Positions 16,986 through 25,311 of a DNA stretch of 64,000 nucleotides are shown here, piece after piece (the stretch's first letter is position 1; every line of letters starts with the position of its first letter). The notes below the pieces were generated by a model. That model was given only the letters and a program-made list of their open reading frames with translations, was not told the DNA's origin and searched no databases. This DNA comes from Blastococcus tunisiensis (GTDB lineage Bacteria; Actinomycetota; Actinomycetes; Mycobacteriales; Geodermatophilaceae): NCBI RefSeq assembly GCF_900112815.1, contig NZ_FOND01000003.1, forward strand, positions 248,001 through 312,000. Direction: 5' to 3'. Position numbers and translations under genes: made by a program.

Positions 16986-18587
16986 TTACGGCGAGTCCGC
17001 GGCGCGCTCGGCCTGCGGGAGGTCGAGCGCGCGCAGCTGCTTCTTGTCGATCTTCCCGACCAGCGTCATGGGGAGGGCGTCGATGACGACGACGTGCTTC
17101 GGCGCCTGGTGTGCGCCCTTCGCGCGCTTCACCAGGTCCTTGAGCTCCTCGCCGTCGAGGGTCGCGCCCGGCCGCGGGACGACGTAGGCGGTGACGGCCT
17201 CACCCCACCTCGGGTCCGGCCGTCCGAGCACCGCGACCGAGGCGACGTCCGGGTGTCCGCTCAGGACGTTCTCGATCTCCTTGGGGAAGACGTTGAAGCC
17301 GCCGGTGATGATCATGTCCTTCTTGCGGTCGACGATGTGGAGGAACCCCTCCTCGTCGCGGACGCCGATGTCGCCGGTGTGCAGCCATCCGTTGCGCAGG
17401 GTCTCGGCCGTCAGCTCGGGCAGCTTCCAGTAGCCCGACATCACCGCCTGCGAGCGGACGCAGATCTCACCGGGTGTGCCGGGCGGCACCTGGCGGTCGG
17501 ACTCGTCGAGGACGGCGACCTTCGTGCCGAGGGCCGGCCGTCCGCACGCGGTCAGCAGCTCCGGCCGGTTCACCGGGTCGTGTTCCTCGCGCAGCAGGCT
17601 GGTCGTGATCCCGACGCACTCGGTCTGCCCGTAGATCTGGACCAGCTTGGGGCCGAAGCGCTCCAGGGCCTCGGTCAGCCGCGCGGGGGTGATCGGGGAG
17701 GCGCCGTAGAGCATCACCTCGAGCGAGCTGAGGTCGTGCTCGCCGGGGGCGGTGTGGTCCAGGAGCGCGTAGATCATGGTGGGCACCACGAGGGTGACGT
17801 TGACCCGTTCCTGCTCGATGGTCCGCAGGAACGAGGCGGGTTCGAAGCCCTGCAGGAGGACGACGGTGCCGCCGCTGACCAGCGTCGGGAACAGCGGCAT
17901 CACCCCGGCGTGGGTGATCGGAGGGGCGACCAGGTACCGGGGGTGGATCGGGAACTGCCACGAGGCAAGCCCGGCGCGGGCGAGCTCCACCATCGCGCGC
18001 TGGGACAGCATCACGCCCTTCGGGCGGCCGGTCGTCCCGCCGGTGTACTGCAGCCACGCGATGTCCTCCGGGCCGGCCGGCCCGGGGGCCTCCAGGGGCC
18101 GGGGTTCGTGACGCTTCATGGCGGCGAAGAGGTCCTCACCCACCTCGGCCTCGCCGAAGACGAGCACGTGCCGGACGGTGGTGGCACGCTCGAGGATCTG
18201 CTGACCCGCCGCGGCGAAGTGCGGGTGGACGACGAGCACCTCGATCTCCGCGTCGTCGCAGACCCACACGTGGTCGTCGACCGACCCCATGGGATGCAGC
18301 CCGGTGTACCGCCCACCGAGCAGGTACGTGGCCGCCTGCGTCAGCCAGACCTCGGGCAGGTTGACGCTCAGCGCGCCGACCGCCCCCCGGTACCCGATGC
18401 CCAGCCCCGCGAGGACCTGCTGGATCCGGCTCATGGACGCCGCGCCCTCGGCGAAGGTCATCCGCCGGTCGCCGAGGACGAACGCCTCCCGCTCGGGGAA
18501 CCGCTGGAAAGCCTCGACGATCGCTGCGCTGTAGACGGCGCCGCCGCTGTAGAGCTCCGATCGGTCGTCCGCGGACGGGGGGCACAT
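16986..18587 (-). CDS. AMP-forming acyl-CoA synthetase (FadD-like)
   Basis: A 533-residue ligase. The P-loop is YTGGTTGRPKG at residues 181-191, A5 is IYGQTECVG, the A7 aspartate is in HTGDIGVRDEEG, the hinge is VDRKKDMIITGGFNVFP and the terminal lysine is in MTLVGKIDKK. It is similar in layout to the ligase of the + operon but not a recent duplicate, judging by the different motifs. The start ATG 18587 overlaps the stop of the hydratase gene upstream by one base (TGATG), fixing the start and indicating translational coupling in the - strand operon. Confidence 0.9.
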   Translation of the reverse strand: MCPPSADDRSELYSGGAVYSAAIVEAFQRFPEREAFVLGDRRMTFAEGAASMSRIQQVLAGLGIGYRGAVGALSVNLPEVWLTQAATYLLGGRYTGLHPMGSVDDHVWVCDDAEIEVLVVHPHFAAAGQQILERATTVRHVLVFGEAEVGEDLFAAMKRHEPRPLEAPGPAGPEDIAWLQYTGGTTGRPKGVMLSQRAMVELARAGLASWQFPIHPRYLVAPPITHAGVMPLFPTLVSGGTVVLLQGFEPASFLRTIEQERVNVTLVVPTMIYALLDHTAPGEHDLSSLEVMLYGASPITPARLTEALERFGPKLVQIYGQTECVGITTSLLREEHDPVNRPELLTACGRPALGTKVAVLDESDRQVPPGTPGEICVRSQAVMSGYWKLPELTAETLRNGWLHTGDIGVRDEEGFLHIVDRKKDMIITGGFNVFPKEIENVLSGHPDVASVAVLGRPDPRWGEAVTAYVVPRPGATLDGEELKDLVKRAKGAHQAPKHVVVIDALPMTLVGKIDKKQLRALDLPQAERAADSP

Positions 18588-19348
18588 CAGCGCCGACCTC
18601 CCGCCAGGAACGTGCCGACCCGCTCGGCTACGGACGGGTCCGCAGCCAGTGACGTCAGCGACCGGATCTCCGCCTGCAGGTGGGCCTCGAGGGAGTCGGT
18701 CGCGTCGATCAGCGCGCGGCTGGCGACGACGGCTCCGCGCGGAGCCCGTCCCAGCGCGGCGGCGACGGTGCGCGCGGCCTCGAGCACGGTGCCCTCCGGC
18801 GCGATCTCGTCCACCAGGCCCCACGCCAGGGCCTGGTTGGCGCTGATCCCCGCCGGGTCCAGCAGCAGCCGCAGCGCCCGCGATCGGCTGACGGTGCGCG
18901 GGAGGAAGTACGACGTCCCCGTGTCGGGCGAGAGCCCGAGCGCCCCGAAGCCGCCGACGAACCGCACCCCGGGTGCGCTGATGCGGACGTCGCAGCTCAC
19001 CGCGAGACCGACCCCGGCGCCCGCCACCGCGCCGTTCAGCGCGGCGACGACCGGCGGGCCGGCGCGCAGGGCGCGCACGATCTCGGCCCCGGCGTGCGCC
19101 GTCTCCGACAGCGTCTCGACCGAGAGTACCTCGCCGTCGACGAAGCTGCCCAGGTCACCGCCACCGCAGAACAGCCGTCCCTCGCCGGTGAGCACGATCG
19201 CCCGCGCGGAGGCGACGGACCTGAGCGTCTCGGCCAGCGCCTCGCAGGTCTCGGTGTCGAGCGCGTTGGCGGGCGGGTGGTCGAGCCGGACGACGGCGAT
19301 CTCGTCGGTACCGACCTCGGCGTGCGCGCGACGGGCCACGGTGGTCAC
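18587..19348 (-). CDS. Enoyl-CoA hydratase/isomerase family protein
   Basis: A 253-residue crotonase-fold protein. The oxyanion-hole strands are RLFCGGGDLGSF and ALNGAVAGAGVGLA. The active-site segment reads GLSPDTGTSYFLPR, with Asp rather than Glu, which is common in the isomerase (PaaG-like) branch. It should hydrate or isomerise an enoyl-CoA. GTG 19348 overlaps the stop of the upstream PaaK-like gene as GTGA. It is one of three crotonase proteins in the first 25 kb; the others are at 21758-22579 and 24493-25311. Confidence 0.87.
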   Translation of the reverse strand: MTTVARRAHAEVGTDEIAVVRLDHPPANALDTETCEALAETLRSVASARAIVLTGEGRLFCGGGDLGSFVDGEVLSVETLSETAHAGAEIVRALRAGPPVVAALNGAVAGAGVGLAVSCDVRISAPGVRFVGGFGALGLSPDTGTSYFLPRTVSRSRALRLLLDPAGISANQALAWGLVDEIAPEGTVLEAARTVAAALGRAPRGAVVASRALIDATDSLEAHLQAEIRSLTSLAADPSVAERVGTFLAGGRR

Positions 19349-20559
19349 GGCTGCCTCCGGTCGATCACGAGGGGCTCGTCGGCCGAGATGGCCCCCGGCG
19401 CCTCGAACCGGACGTCGTCGGGGCGCATCCGCGCCAGCGCGAGGAAGGTCTCGGACGCCTGCTGCGCCAGGTCGGGTGCCGCCTCGCCGCCGGGGGTCTC
19501 GAGCCGGAGGAGGACGTGGTCACGGGACCCGTTCCGCGTGACGACGACCTGGGCGCGGTCGACCCCCGCGAGCCGCAGGCCCGTCTCCTCCGCCTGGCGC
19601 GGGTAGATGAAGATCTCCTTGGCCTTCACCGCCTGACCGACGCGCCCCTGCAGCGGGGCCAGCCGCAGGGCCGGGTCCCCACAGGAGCACGGGGGCAGCA
19701 CGTAGGAGACGTCGCCGGTGCCGAAGCGGGTCAGGGGGTAGGTGCGGTTCGAGGTCGTGACCACGACTTCGCCGCGCTCCCCGTCGGGCAGGGGCGCGCC
19801 ACTCGTCGGGTCGCAGATCTGCACGAGCAGGTTGTCCCCGACGTGGTAGCCCTCCTGCGCCGGGCACTCGTAGCCGATGAGCCCGACATCCCCGGTCGCG
19901 TAGGCCGACGACGTGGTCAGTCCGTACTGCTGCTCGAGCCTCCGGCGCTTGGCCATCCAGTCCCCGAACTCGCCGCCGAGGAACGCGAGGCGGACGTTCC
20001 ACTCGTCCGGCAGGTGGTGCCCGCGGCTCGTCAGCGCCTCGGCGAGGGTGATGAAGAACGGCGTGCTGGCCAGGACGACGGTGACGCCCAGCGTCCGGAT
20101 GAGCTCCGCCTGCACCTCGCTGTTCCCGACGCCGCCGGGCACCACCGTGGCGCCCACCTCGACGAGGGCCTCGTCCATGACCAGGCCGGCCGGCACGAGG
20201 TGGTAGGACCACGTGTTCAGCACGGTGTCACCGGGGCCGATACCCGCCGCCCGGAAGGCGCGCTGGAAGCCGAGCCCGATCTCGTCGTGGCCCTGGGGGT
20301 CGAACAGTGGTCCCGGGGAGACGAAGACGTGGCGCAGGTCGTGGGGTTCGACGGCCAGGAAACCGCCGAAGGGCGGGTCGGCGTGCTGCAGTTCGAGGAG
20401 CCGGTCCTTGGTCGTGACCGGGATGCGGACGAGGTCGTCGACGGACCGGACGTCGTCCGGGGCGATCGACGCCTCGTCCATCAGCCGCCGCACAGCGGGC
20501 GCGTTGTCGTAGGCGTGACGGAGCTGGCCGGGCAGCCACTCCGGCAGGGCGGCCGTCAT
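19345..20559 (-). CDS. PaaK-like (phenylacetate-CoA ligase family) protein with altered P-loop
   Basis: A 404-residue protein with the general layout of phenylacetate-CoA ligase: an N-terminal helical region, a central alpha/beta domain with ATGDVGLIGYEC, then TRFGTGDVSYVLPPCSCG and the GRVGQAVKAKEIFIYP hinge. The Ser/Thr/Gly-rich P-loop expected near residue 80 is replaced by FVSPGPLFDPQG. A related PGP variant exists in other actinobacterial proteins as far as I recall, so this may be a subfamily rather than a broken gene. It could still bind nucleotide or act on a preformed thioester. It overlaps genes on both sides by four bases (ATGA and GTGA), deep inside the - operon. Confidence 0.75.
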   Translation of the reverse strand: MTAALPEWLPGQLRHAYDNAPAVRRLMDEASIAPDDVRSVDDLVRIPVTTKDRLLELQHADPPFGGFLAVEPHDLRHVFVSPGPLFDPQGHDEIGLGFQRAFRAAGIGPGDTVLNTWSYHLVPAGLVMDEALVEVGATVVPGGVGNSEVQAELIRTLGVTVVLASTPFFITLAEALTSRGHHLPDEWNVRLAFLGGEFGDWMAKRRRLEQQYGLTTSSAYATGDVGLIGYECPAQEGYHVGDNLLVQICDPTSGAPLPDGERGEVVVTTSNRTYPLTRFGTGDVSYVLPPCSCGDPALRLAPLQGRVGQAVKAKEIFIYPRQAEETGLRLAGVDRAQVVVTRNGSRDHVLLRLETPGGEAAPDLAQQASETFLALARMRPDDVRFEAPGAISADEPLVIDRRQP

Positions 20560-21731
20560 GACGTCGCCTTGGGGGCGGCGTAGGGCAGGTACTCCCGACC
20601 GAACATCTCCCGGGCGACGATCATCTTCTGGATCTGCGGGGTGCCGTCGCCGATCTCCAGACCGCTCACGTCACGGAGCAACTGCTGGAGGGGGAGGTCC
20701 TCGGAGTACGCGACGTGTCCGTGCAGCACGATGCAGTCGTGGATCGCCCGCACCGCCGCCTGCGGGCCCCACCATTTGATCATCGCAGCCTCCTTGGTAT
20801 GTGGCCGTCCGGCCATGCGCAGGGCCAGCGCGTGATAGGACAGCCACTTCACGCCCTCGAGATAGGTGGCGTGCTCGGCGAGGGGGAACGACACCCCTTG
20901 GAACCGGCCGATGGGCTGACCGAACGCCTTGCGCTGCTTGGCGTAGGCCACGGTCATGTCGATGGCGGCCTGGGCGCTGCCGTAACACATGAGTCCGAGC
21001 AGGGATCGGGTGTAGTCGAACTCGCCCATGACCATCTGGAAGCCGCGACCGACTTCGCCCATCAGGTTCTCGTCGGGGACGAAGACGTCCTCGAATGCCA
21101 CGGCGGCCCGCCCGATGGGTTTGAAGCCGATGTCGTTGAGCGCGTGGCGGGTGATGCCGGGCGCGTCCAGGGGGACGAAGAAGGCGGTGACCGAACGCGT
21201 GCCGCCGTCCTGCGACGTCTTGGCGAAGACGACCAGACCGTGCGCGTGGGCGGCCAGGCTCGACGAGGTCTTCTCGCCGTTGAGCAGCCAGCCCCCCTCG
21301 ACTCTCGTCGCCTTCATGCGCATGGCCTGCGCGTCGGATCCGCTCTCCGGCTCGGTCAGCGCCAGCCCGGTGAGCAGCTCTCCGCTGAGCACCCCGGGCA
21401 ACCATTTCTCGCGGAGCCCCGGCTGGAGGTTCTTCTCCAGCATCCCGCCCGCCACAGAGGCGTTGAACACCGTGAACGCGGCGTTGTAGTCGGCGCCGGC
21501 GATCTCCTCGCAGGCGATGCCCACGGTGATGAGGTCGGCACCCTGGCCGCCGTTCTCCTCGGAGACGCCCAGGCCGAGCAACCCCTGCCGGCCCAGCTCT
21601 CGGTAGGTGTCCCAGAAGAATTCCGAGGAGGAGGCCCGGGCCATGTATCCCGGCGCCAGGCGACTCTGGCTGAAGCTGCGGACGGAGGCCCGGAAGTCGT
21701 CGTGCGCGTCGGTGAAAAGGAAGGTGGACAC
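20556..21731 (-). CDS. Acyl-CoA dehydrogenase
   Basis: A 391-residue acyl-CoA dehydrogenase. The signature LALTEPESGSDAQA, the strand NGEKTSSSLAA, the FAD-binding KAFGQPIGRFQGV and the terminal IGDGTPQIQKMIVARE are clear. At the catalytic position it has Asp (GDGT) instead of Glu, which is known among alternative acyl-CoA dehydrogenases but should be noted. The start is GTG 21731, and the stop overlaps the start of the PaaK-like gene by four bases. It is the second gene of the - operon, after the hydratase, providing the first oxidation of the cycle. Confidence 0.88.
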   Translation of the reverse strand: MSTFLFTDAHDDFRASVRSFSQSRLAPGYMARASSSEFFWDTYRELGRQGLLGLGVSEENGGQGADLITVGIACEEIAGADYNAAFTVFNASVAGGMLEKNLQPGLREKWLPGVLSGELLTGLALTEPESGSDAQAMRMKATRVEGGWLLNGEKTSSSLAAHAHGLVVFAKTSQDGGTRSVTAFFVPLDAPGITRHALNDIGFKPIGRAAVAFEDVFVPDENLMGEVGRGFQMVMGEFDYTRSLLGLMCYGSAQAAIDMTVAYAKQRKAFGQPIGRFQGVSFPLAEHATYLEGVKWLSYHALALRMAGRPHTKEAAMIKWWGPQAAVRAIHDCIVLHGHVAYSEDLPLQQLLRDVSGLEIGDGTPQIQKMIVAREMFGREYLPYAAPKATS

Positions 21732-21757
21732 GAATACCTCTCGACGGTGGGAAGTGG

Positions 21758-22579
21758 TCAGCGGCCGGAGAACTGCGGCGAGCGCTTCTCCTGGAAGGCG
21801 CGGAGTCCCTCGGTCATGTCCTCGGAGTGCTGGTGCAGCGCGGAGGCGAGCAGTTCCAGACGCAGACCGGTCTCCATGGGCTGCTCGAGTCCGTCGTTGA
21901 CCAGCTGCTTGGCGCGGCGCATGGCCAGGGGGCTGCGGGATGCGAGCGTGTCCGTCAGAGCGTTGACGGCCTGCTCGAGTTCGCCGTCGGGCACCACGCT
22001 GTTGATCAGGCCGGCCCAGGTGGGGTCGGTGGCGGGCAGGAAGTCGCCGGTGAAGATGAGCTGCTTGGCACGGTTGACGCCGATCTTCCGGGGCAGCCGG
22101 ATGGAGGCCCCGCCGCCGGGCAGCAGCCCGTAGTTGGCGTGCGCGTCGCCGAGCCGGGCGCCGGAGGCGGCGACGACGATGTCGCAGCAGAGCACCGTCT
22201 CGAGCCCGCCGGCGAGGGCCAGCCCGTTGACCGCGGCGATGACGGGCTTGGGGAAGGTCTCGATCCGGCCGAGCAGGACGCCGACCCGTTCGAGAAAGCG
22301 GTTCTGCGCCTCGCCGGCGCCGTCACCGGCCTGCCGGACGAACTTCAGGTCCGCACCGGCGCAGAACGCCCGGCCGGTCCCGGTCAGGACGACGCAGCGG
22401 ACCGCGGCGTCGGACTCGGCACGGTCGAGGCCCTGTTCGAGGCCGCCGACGACGTCCGGGTTGAGGGAGTTGAGCGCGTCGGGCCGGTTGATGCGCAGCC
22501 ACACCGCGGCCCCGCGCTGCTCCACGACGACCGCGCCGGTGCCGGCCCCCGTCTGGTCCTGTGCCACGCCTTCAGTCAC
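21758..22579 (-). CDS. Enoyl-CoA hydratase, first gene of - operon
   Basis: A 273-residue crotonase-fold protein with RAFCAGADLKFV and AVNGLALAGGLETVLCCD forming the oxyanion hole and the Glu-bearing helix, then YGLLPGGGASIRLPRKIG. It should hydrate a trans-2-enoyl-CoA. GTG 22579 is preceded by GGAGGAC at a good distance. It is the promoter-proximal gene of the - strand operon that runs to 14583, and one copy of the shared ACTGAT-N6-GTCA site lies 24 bases upstream of its start. Confidence 0.88.
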   Translation of the reverse strand: MTEGVAQDQTGAGTGAVVVEQRGAAVWLRINRPDALNSLNPDVVGGLEQGLDRAESDAAVRCVVLTGTGRAFCAGADLKFVRQAGDGAGEAQNRFLERVGVLLGRIETFPKPVIAAVNGLALAGGLETVLCCDIVVAASGARLGDAHANYGLLPGGGASIRLPRKIGVNRAKQLIFTGDFLPATDPTWAGLINSVVPDGELEQAVNALTDTLASRSPLAMRRAKQLVNDGLEQPMETGLRLELLASALHQHSEDMTEGLRAFQEKRSPQFSGR

Positions 22580-22602
22580 GAGTCCTCCGCCTGCGCCGGA
22601 AT

Positions 22603-22618
22603 ACTGATACCGGTGTCA
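22603..22618. promoter_or_regulatory. Shared operator-like site ACTGAT-N6-GTCA, copy 2
   Basis: ACTGATACCGGTGTCA lies 24 bases upstream of the hydratase start at 22579 (- strand operon). Its core TGATACC/GGTGTCA is palindromic except for one pair. Together with copy 3 it shares, read on the - strand, the string AAAGATGACA followed four or five bases later by ATCAGT. This is the most symmetric of the three copies. Confidence 0.65.
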
Positions 22619-22769
22619 TCTTTACCCATTTCGGGTCGGCAAGTCGAGAGTGCGGCGCGCCTGAATGTGGGTTCCGGGGAAACGGCCCGGCGGAGCCGCC
22701 GTCGAGGGCTCCGCCCTGCGGCAGTGGTCATGATCATGGGTCGCGGCCGCGCGGTCCGACCGACGGCGT

Positions 22770-23927
22770 TCAGCTCGTCCGTGCTCGTCGGACGAGGTCG
22801 CGTCCGATGAGCAGGCGCTGCACGTTCTGCGCCCCGTCGGCCATCGTCAGGAACTGCGCGCCGGCCAGGATCCGGGGCAGGCCGCGGTCCACCAGGACGC
22901 CCCGGCCGCCCATGACACGGGCGCACACGACGGCGGCGTTCACCGCGGCGTCGGTCGCGAAGCGCTTGGCGTGGGCCGCGGCGAGGGCGCCCGCCCGCGT
23001 GCCCACCAGCTCCGCGGCGTGCCGGTACATCAGCCGGCTCGCGTGGGTGTCGGTCGCGACGTCGGTCAGCGGGAACAGGTTGCCCTGCAGTTCCAGGACG
23101 CCGGCGCCGAACAGCCGGCGGTCGGCGGCATCGTGCAGGGCCGCGCCCATCGCCGCCGTGCACAGCCCCGTCGCTCCGGAGGCGACGTGCACGCGCGCCA
23201 TGTCCAGGGTGGACATCACCGCGGCGAACCCCTGTCCTGGAGGAGCCAGGACGCGCCCCTCGTCCAGGTGGACGTCGGCGAAGACGACGTCGGCCACCGG
23301 CATGAACGACGCCGAGGACTTCTCGTAGGCGGGCCCGACGGTGACGCCGGGATCGTCCGCCTCGACCAGCACCACCATCATGTCGTCGGTGCCGGTGGTC
23401 GCGTCCCCGCTCCGGCAGATGACGACGAAGACGTCGGCCTGGCCCGCGAAGGTGGCCCACGCCTTGCGCCCGGACAGTCGCCACCCGCTGCCGTCGCGGA
23501 CCGCCCGGGTCTCCATCCGCCCGGCGACGTCCGAGCCTCCGTTCTCCTCCGTGATCAGGATCCCGGCCAGCGCGCGTCCGGCCGCCAGTTCCTCGACCCA
23601 GGCCTCCGCCGACGAGCCGGGAGCGGCCAGCGAGGCCGCGCGCGTCGCGAAGTTGTGCACGGACAGGCTCAATGCGTAGAAGCCGTCGGCCTCGCTGAGG
23701 ACCTCGAAGATCGGGGCGACGTCGGCGCACGACAGCTCCTGGCCGCCGTATCGGCGCGGGACGTAGTAGCCGGCCAGGCCGAGCTCGCCGGCGGCGCGCA
23801 GGGCGTCGCGAGGGAAGACGCCGGACCGGTGCCACGCGTCGGTCGACGGCTGCACGGTCTCCTGCGCGTGGACGCGGGCCGCCTCGACGATCGCGGTCCC
23901 GGTGAGGGTGGAGGCAGGAGTCGGCAT
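22770..23927 (-). CDS. Acyl-CoA dehydrogenase family protein, own promoter
   Basis: A 385-residue acyl-CoA dehydrogenase-fold protein. The flavin/substrate signature is ILITEENGGSDVAG, followed by SGRKAWATFAGQAD and, at the C-terminus, MGGRGVLVDRGLPR. At the catalytic position it reads MADGAQNVQR, so Glu is replaced by Asp or the base has moved. It has an ATG at 23927 with GGAAGGGGCG before it and lies 190 bases upstream of the - operon. It carries its own copy of the shared operator-like site 61 bases upstream, so it seems to belong to the same regulon as the two operons while being transcribed separately. Confidence 0.82.
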   Translation of the reverse strand: MPTPASTLTGTAIVEAARVHAQETVQPSTDAWHRSGVFPRDALRAAGELGLAGYYVPRRYGGQELSCADVAPIFEVLSEADGFYALSLSVHNFATRAASLAAPGSSAEAWVEELAAGRALAGILITEENGGSDVAGRMETRAVRDGSGWRLSGRKAWATFAGQADVFVVICRSGDATTGTDDMMVVLVEADDPGVTVGPAYEKSSASFMPVADVVFADVHLDEGRVLAPPGQGFAAVMSTLDMARVHVASGATGLCTAAMGAALHDAADRRLFGAGVLELQGNLFPLTDVATDTHASRLMYRHAAELVGTRAGALAAAHAKRFATDAAVNAAVVCARVMGGRGVLVDRGLPRILAGAQFLTMADGAQNVQRLLIGRDLVRRARTS

Positions 23928-23987
23928 GGACGCCCCTTCCGGTCGGACGTGCGCGGGTGCCCGTCGAGTCCGGGCGTCCCGCTGACA

Positions 23988-24003
23988 ACTGATGCTCATG
24001 TCA
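23988..24003. promoter_or_regulatory. Shared operator-like site ACTGAT-N6-GTCA, copy 3
   Basis: ACTGATGCTCATGTCA lies 61 bases upstream of the acyl-CoA dehydrogenase start at 23927. It conserves both half-sites and their spacing, and shares flanking AAAGATGACA (- strand) with copy 2, while the six central bases differ. Confidence 0.6.
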
Positions 24004-24091
24004 TCTTTGCCGACCGGCGCGGTCACGTCGAGGGTTGCGGCGCCGGCGGCGGAGGGCCGATCGCGCCGCTCTCGTCGAGTGGCGAGGGAAC

Positions 24092-24097
24092 TAGGGT
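24092..24097 (+). promoter_or_regulatory. -10 element of a likely leaderless promoter (HIT gene)
   Basis: TAGGGT ends seven bases before the GTG at 24105. No Shine-Dalgarno sequence is present. A TANNNT box at this distance from a start codon is the usual sign of a leaderless transcript in actinobacteria. Confidence 0.5.
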
Positions 24098-24104
24098 CGG
24101 CCGG

Positions 24105-24464
24105 GTGAATGAGTGCCTCTTCTGTCGCATGGCCGCTGGGGAGGTCCCGGCGGACGTCGTGCTGGAGACCGATCGCGTCCTCGCCTTCCGTGACATCGAT
24201 CCGCAGGCGCCGGTCCACGTGCTGGTCATCCCGCGGGAGCACCACGCCACGCTCGGTGCGCTGGCCGGCAGCGATCCGGGGCTCCTCGGCGAGGTCGTGG
24301 CCGCGACGCACGCGGTGGCCCGTCAGGAAGGCCTGGTCGGTGCCGACGATCCGGAGCCCGGCTGGCGCCTGGTGGTCAACTCCGGCCCCGCCGGTGGTCA
24401 GGTCGTCCACCACGTGCACATGCACGTGCTCGGCGGCCGGCAGATGCGCTGGCCGCCGGGCTGA
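24105..24464 (+). CDS. HIT-family nucleotide-binding hydrolase
   Basis: A 119-residue histidine triad protein. The N-terminal CLFCRMAAGEVPADVV is the conserved start of the Hint branch and the catalytic triad HVHMHV lies at H103, H105 and H107. Such enzymes hydrolyse adenosine phosphoramidates or acyl-adenylates, and could clear side products of the many adenylating ligases encoded nearby, though this is inference. GTG 24105 is chosen because the family begins with MxxCxFC and because a TAGGGT box seven bases upstream suggests leaderless transcription. It is divergent from the acyl-CoA dehydrogenase at 22770-23927. Confidence 0.9.
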   Translation: MNECLFCRMAAGEVPADVVLETDRVLAFRDIDPQAPVHVLVIPREHHATLGALAGSDPGLLGEVVAATHAVARQEGLVGADDPEPGWRLVVNSGPAGGQVVHHVHMHVLGGRQMRWPPG

Positions 24465-24492
24465 CCGCCGGCTCGGGTGACAAGCTCGGCAC

Positions 24493-25311
24493 ATGACCGA
24501 CAACGCGCCCCTCCGGATCGAGCGGGACGGCGACGTCGCCGTCGTCGTGCTGGACAACCCGCCGCTGAACCTCTTCGACGGCGCCACGTTCGACGCCCTC
24601 GAGGCCGTGGCCGCCGAGCTGGTCACCCTCACCTCGCCCGCCCGCGCCGATCGCGCGCGGGCGGTGCTGGTCGAGGCGCGGGGGAAGGTCGTCTCCGGCG
24701 GGGTGGACGTGACCGAGTTCCAGGCGATCGCGGAGGGGCCCGAGCCGGCCCGCTGCGGCGCGGAGCTCTGGGAGCGGCTGCTGAGGGTCTCGCAGACGAT
24801 CGAGGACCTGCCTGTCCCGACCGTCTTCGCCGCGCACGGGCTCACGCTCACCGCGGCCTTCGAGCTCGCCCTGGCCTGCGACGTCCTCCTGGCCGCGGAG
24901 AAGGCGTCCTTCGGCCTGGTGGAGATCGTCGTCGGCCTGACCCCGTCGATGGGCGGGCCGCAGCGGCTCGCCGAGCGCGCCGGGCCGGCGCGGGCCCGGG
25001 AGCTGGTGTTCACCGGCGAGCGCTACCCGGCCGCCGTCCTGGAGCGCTGGAACGTGGTCAACCGGGTGCTGCCGGACGAGGGCTTCGCCGTGGCCGCCCG
25101 CGAGTACGCGCACCGGGTCGCGGCCGGGCCCACCGTCGCGCACGCGGCCACCAAGCGGCTGGTGGCCGAGACGGTCCGCCACGGTGCCCGGGCCGCCGAC
25201 GCCCTCGTGCCCGAGGTGTCGGGGGCGCTGTTCGCCACCGGCGACCTCCGCGGCGCGGTCGCGTCGTTCCTGCGCGAGGGCCCCGGGAAGGCGTCGTACT
25301 CCGGGCGCTGA
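24493..25311 (+). CDS. Enoyl-CoA hydratase/isomerase family protein
   Basis: A 272-residue crotonase-fold protein: VAVVVLDNPPLNLFD at the start, VSGGVDVTEF and AAHGLTLTAAFELALACD for the oxyanion hole, and VEIVVGLTPSMGGPQRL for the active-site helix. The family signature is complete apart from an unusual THR-rich oxyanion loop. It lies 28 bases after the HIT gene on the same strand and 96 bases before phoH, so it is at the border between the catabolic region and the core genes. No ordinary ribosome binding site is evident. Substrate unknown. Confidence 0.85.
   Translation: MTDNAPLRIERDGDVAVVVLDNPPLNLFDGATFDALEAVAAELVTLTSPARADRARAVLVEARGKVVSGGVDVTEFQAIAEGPEPARCGAELWERLLRVSQTIEDLPVPTVFAAHGLTLTAAFELALACDVLLAAEKASFGLVEIVVGLTPSMGGPQRLAERAGPARARELVFTGERYPAAVLERWNVVNRVLPDEGFAVAAREYAHRVAAGPTVAHAATKRLVAETVRHGARAADALVPEVSGALFATGDLRGAVASFLREGPGKASYSGR

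Noticed and set aside
16803-19541. A 912-codon + strand frame opposite the SDR, ligase and hydratase genes
   Set aside because: It mirrors three recognisable - strand genes, lacks a ribosome binding site and shows no protein motif.
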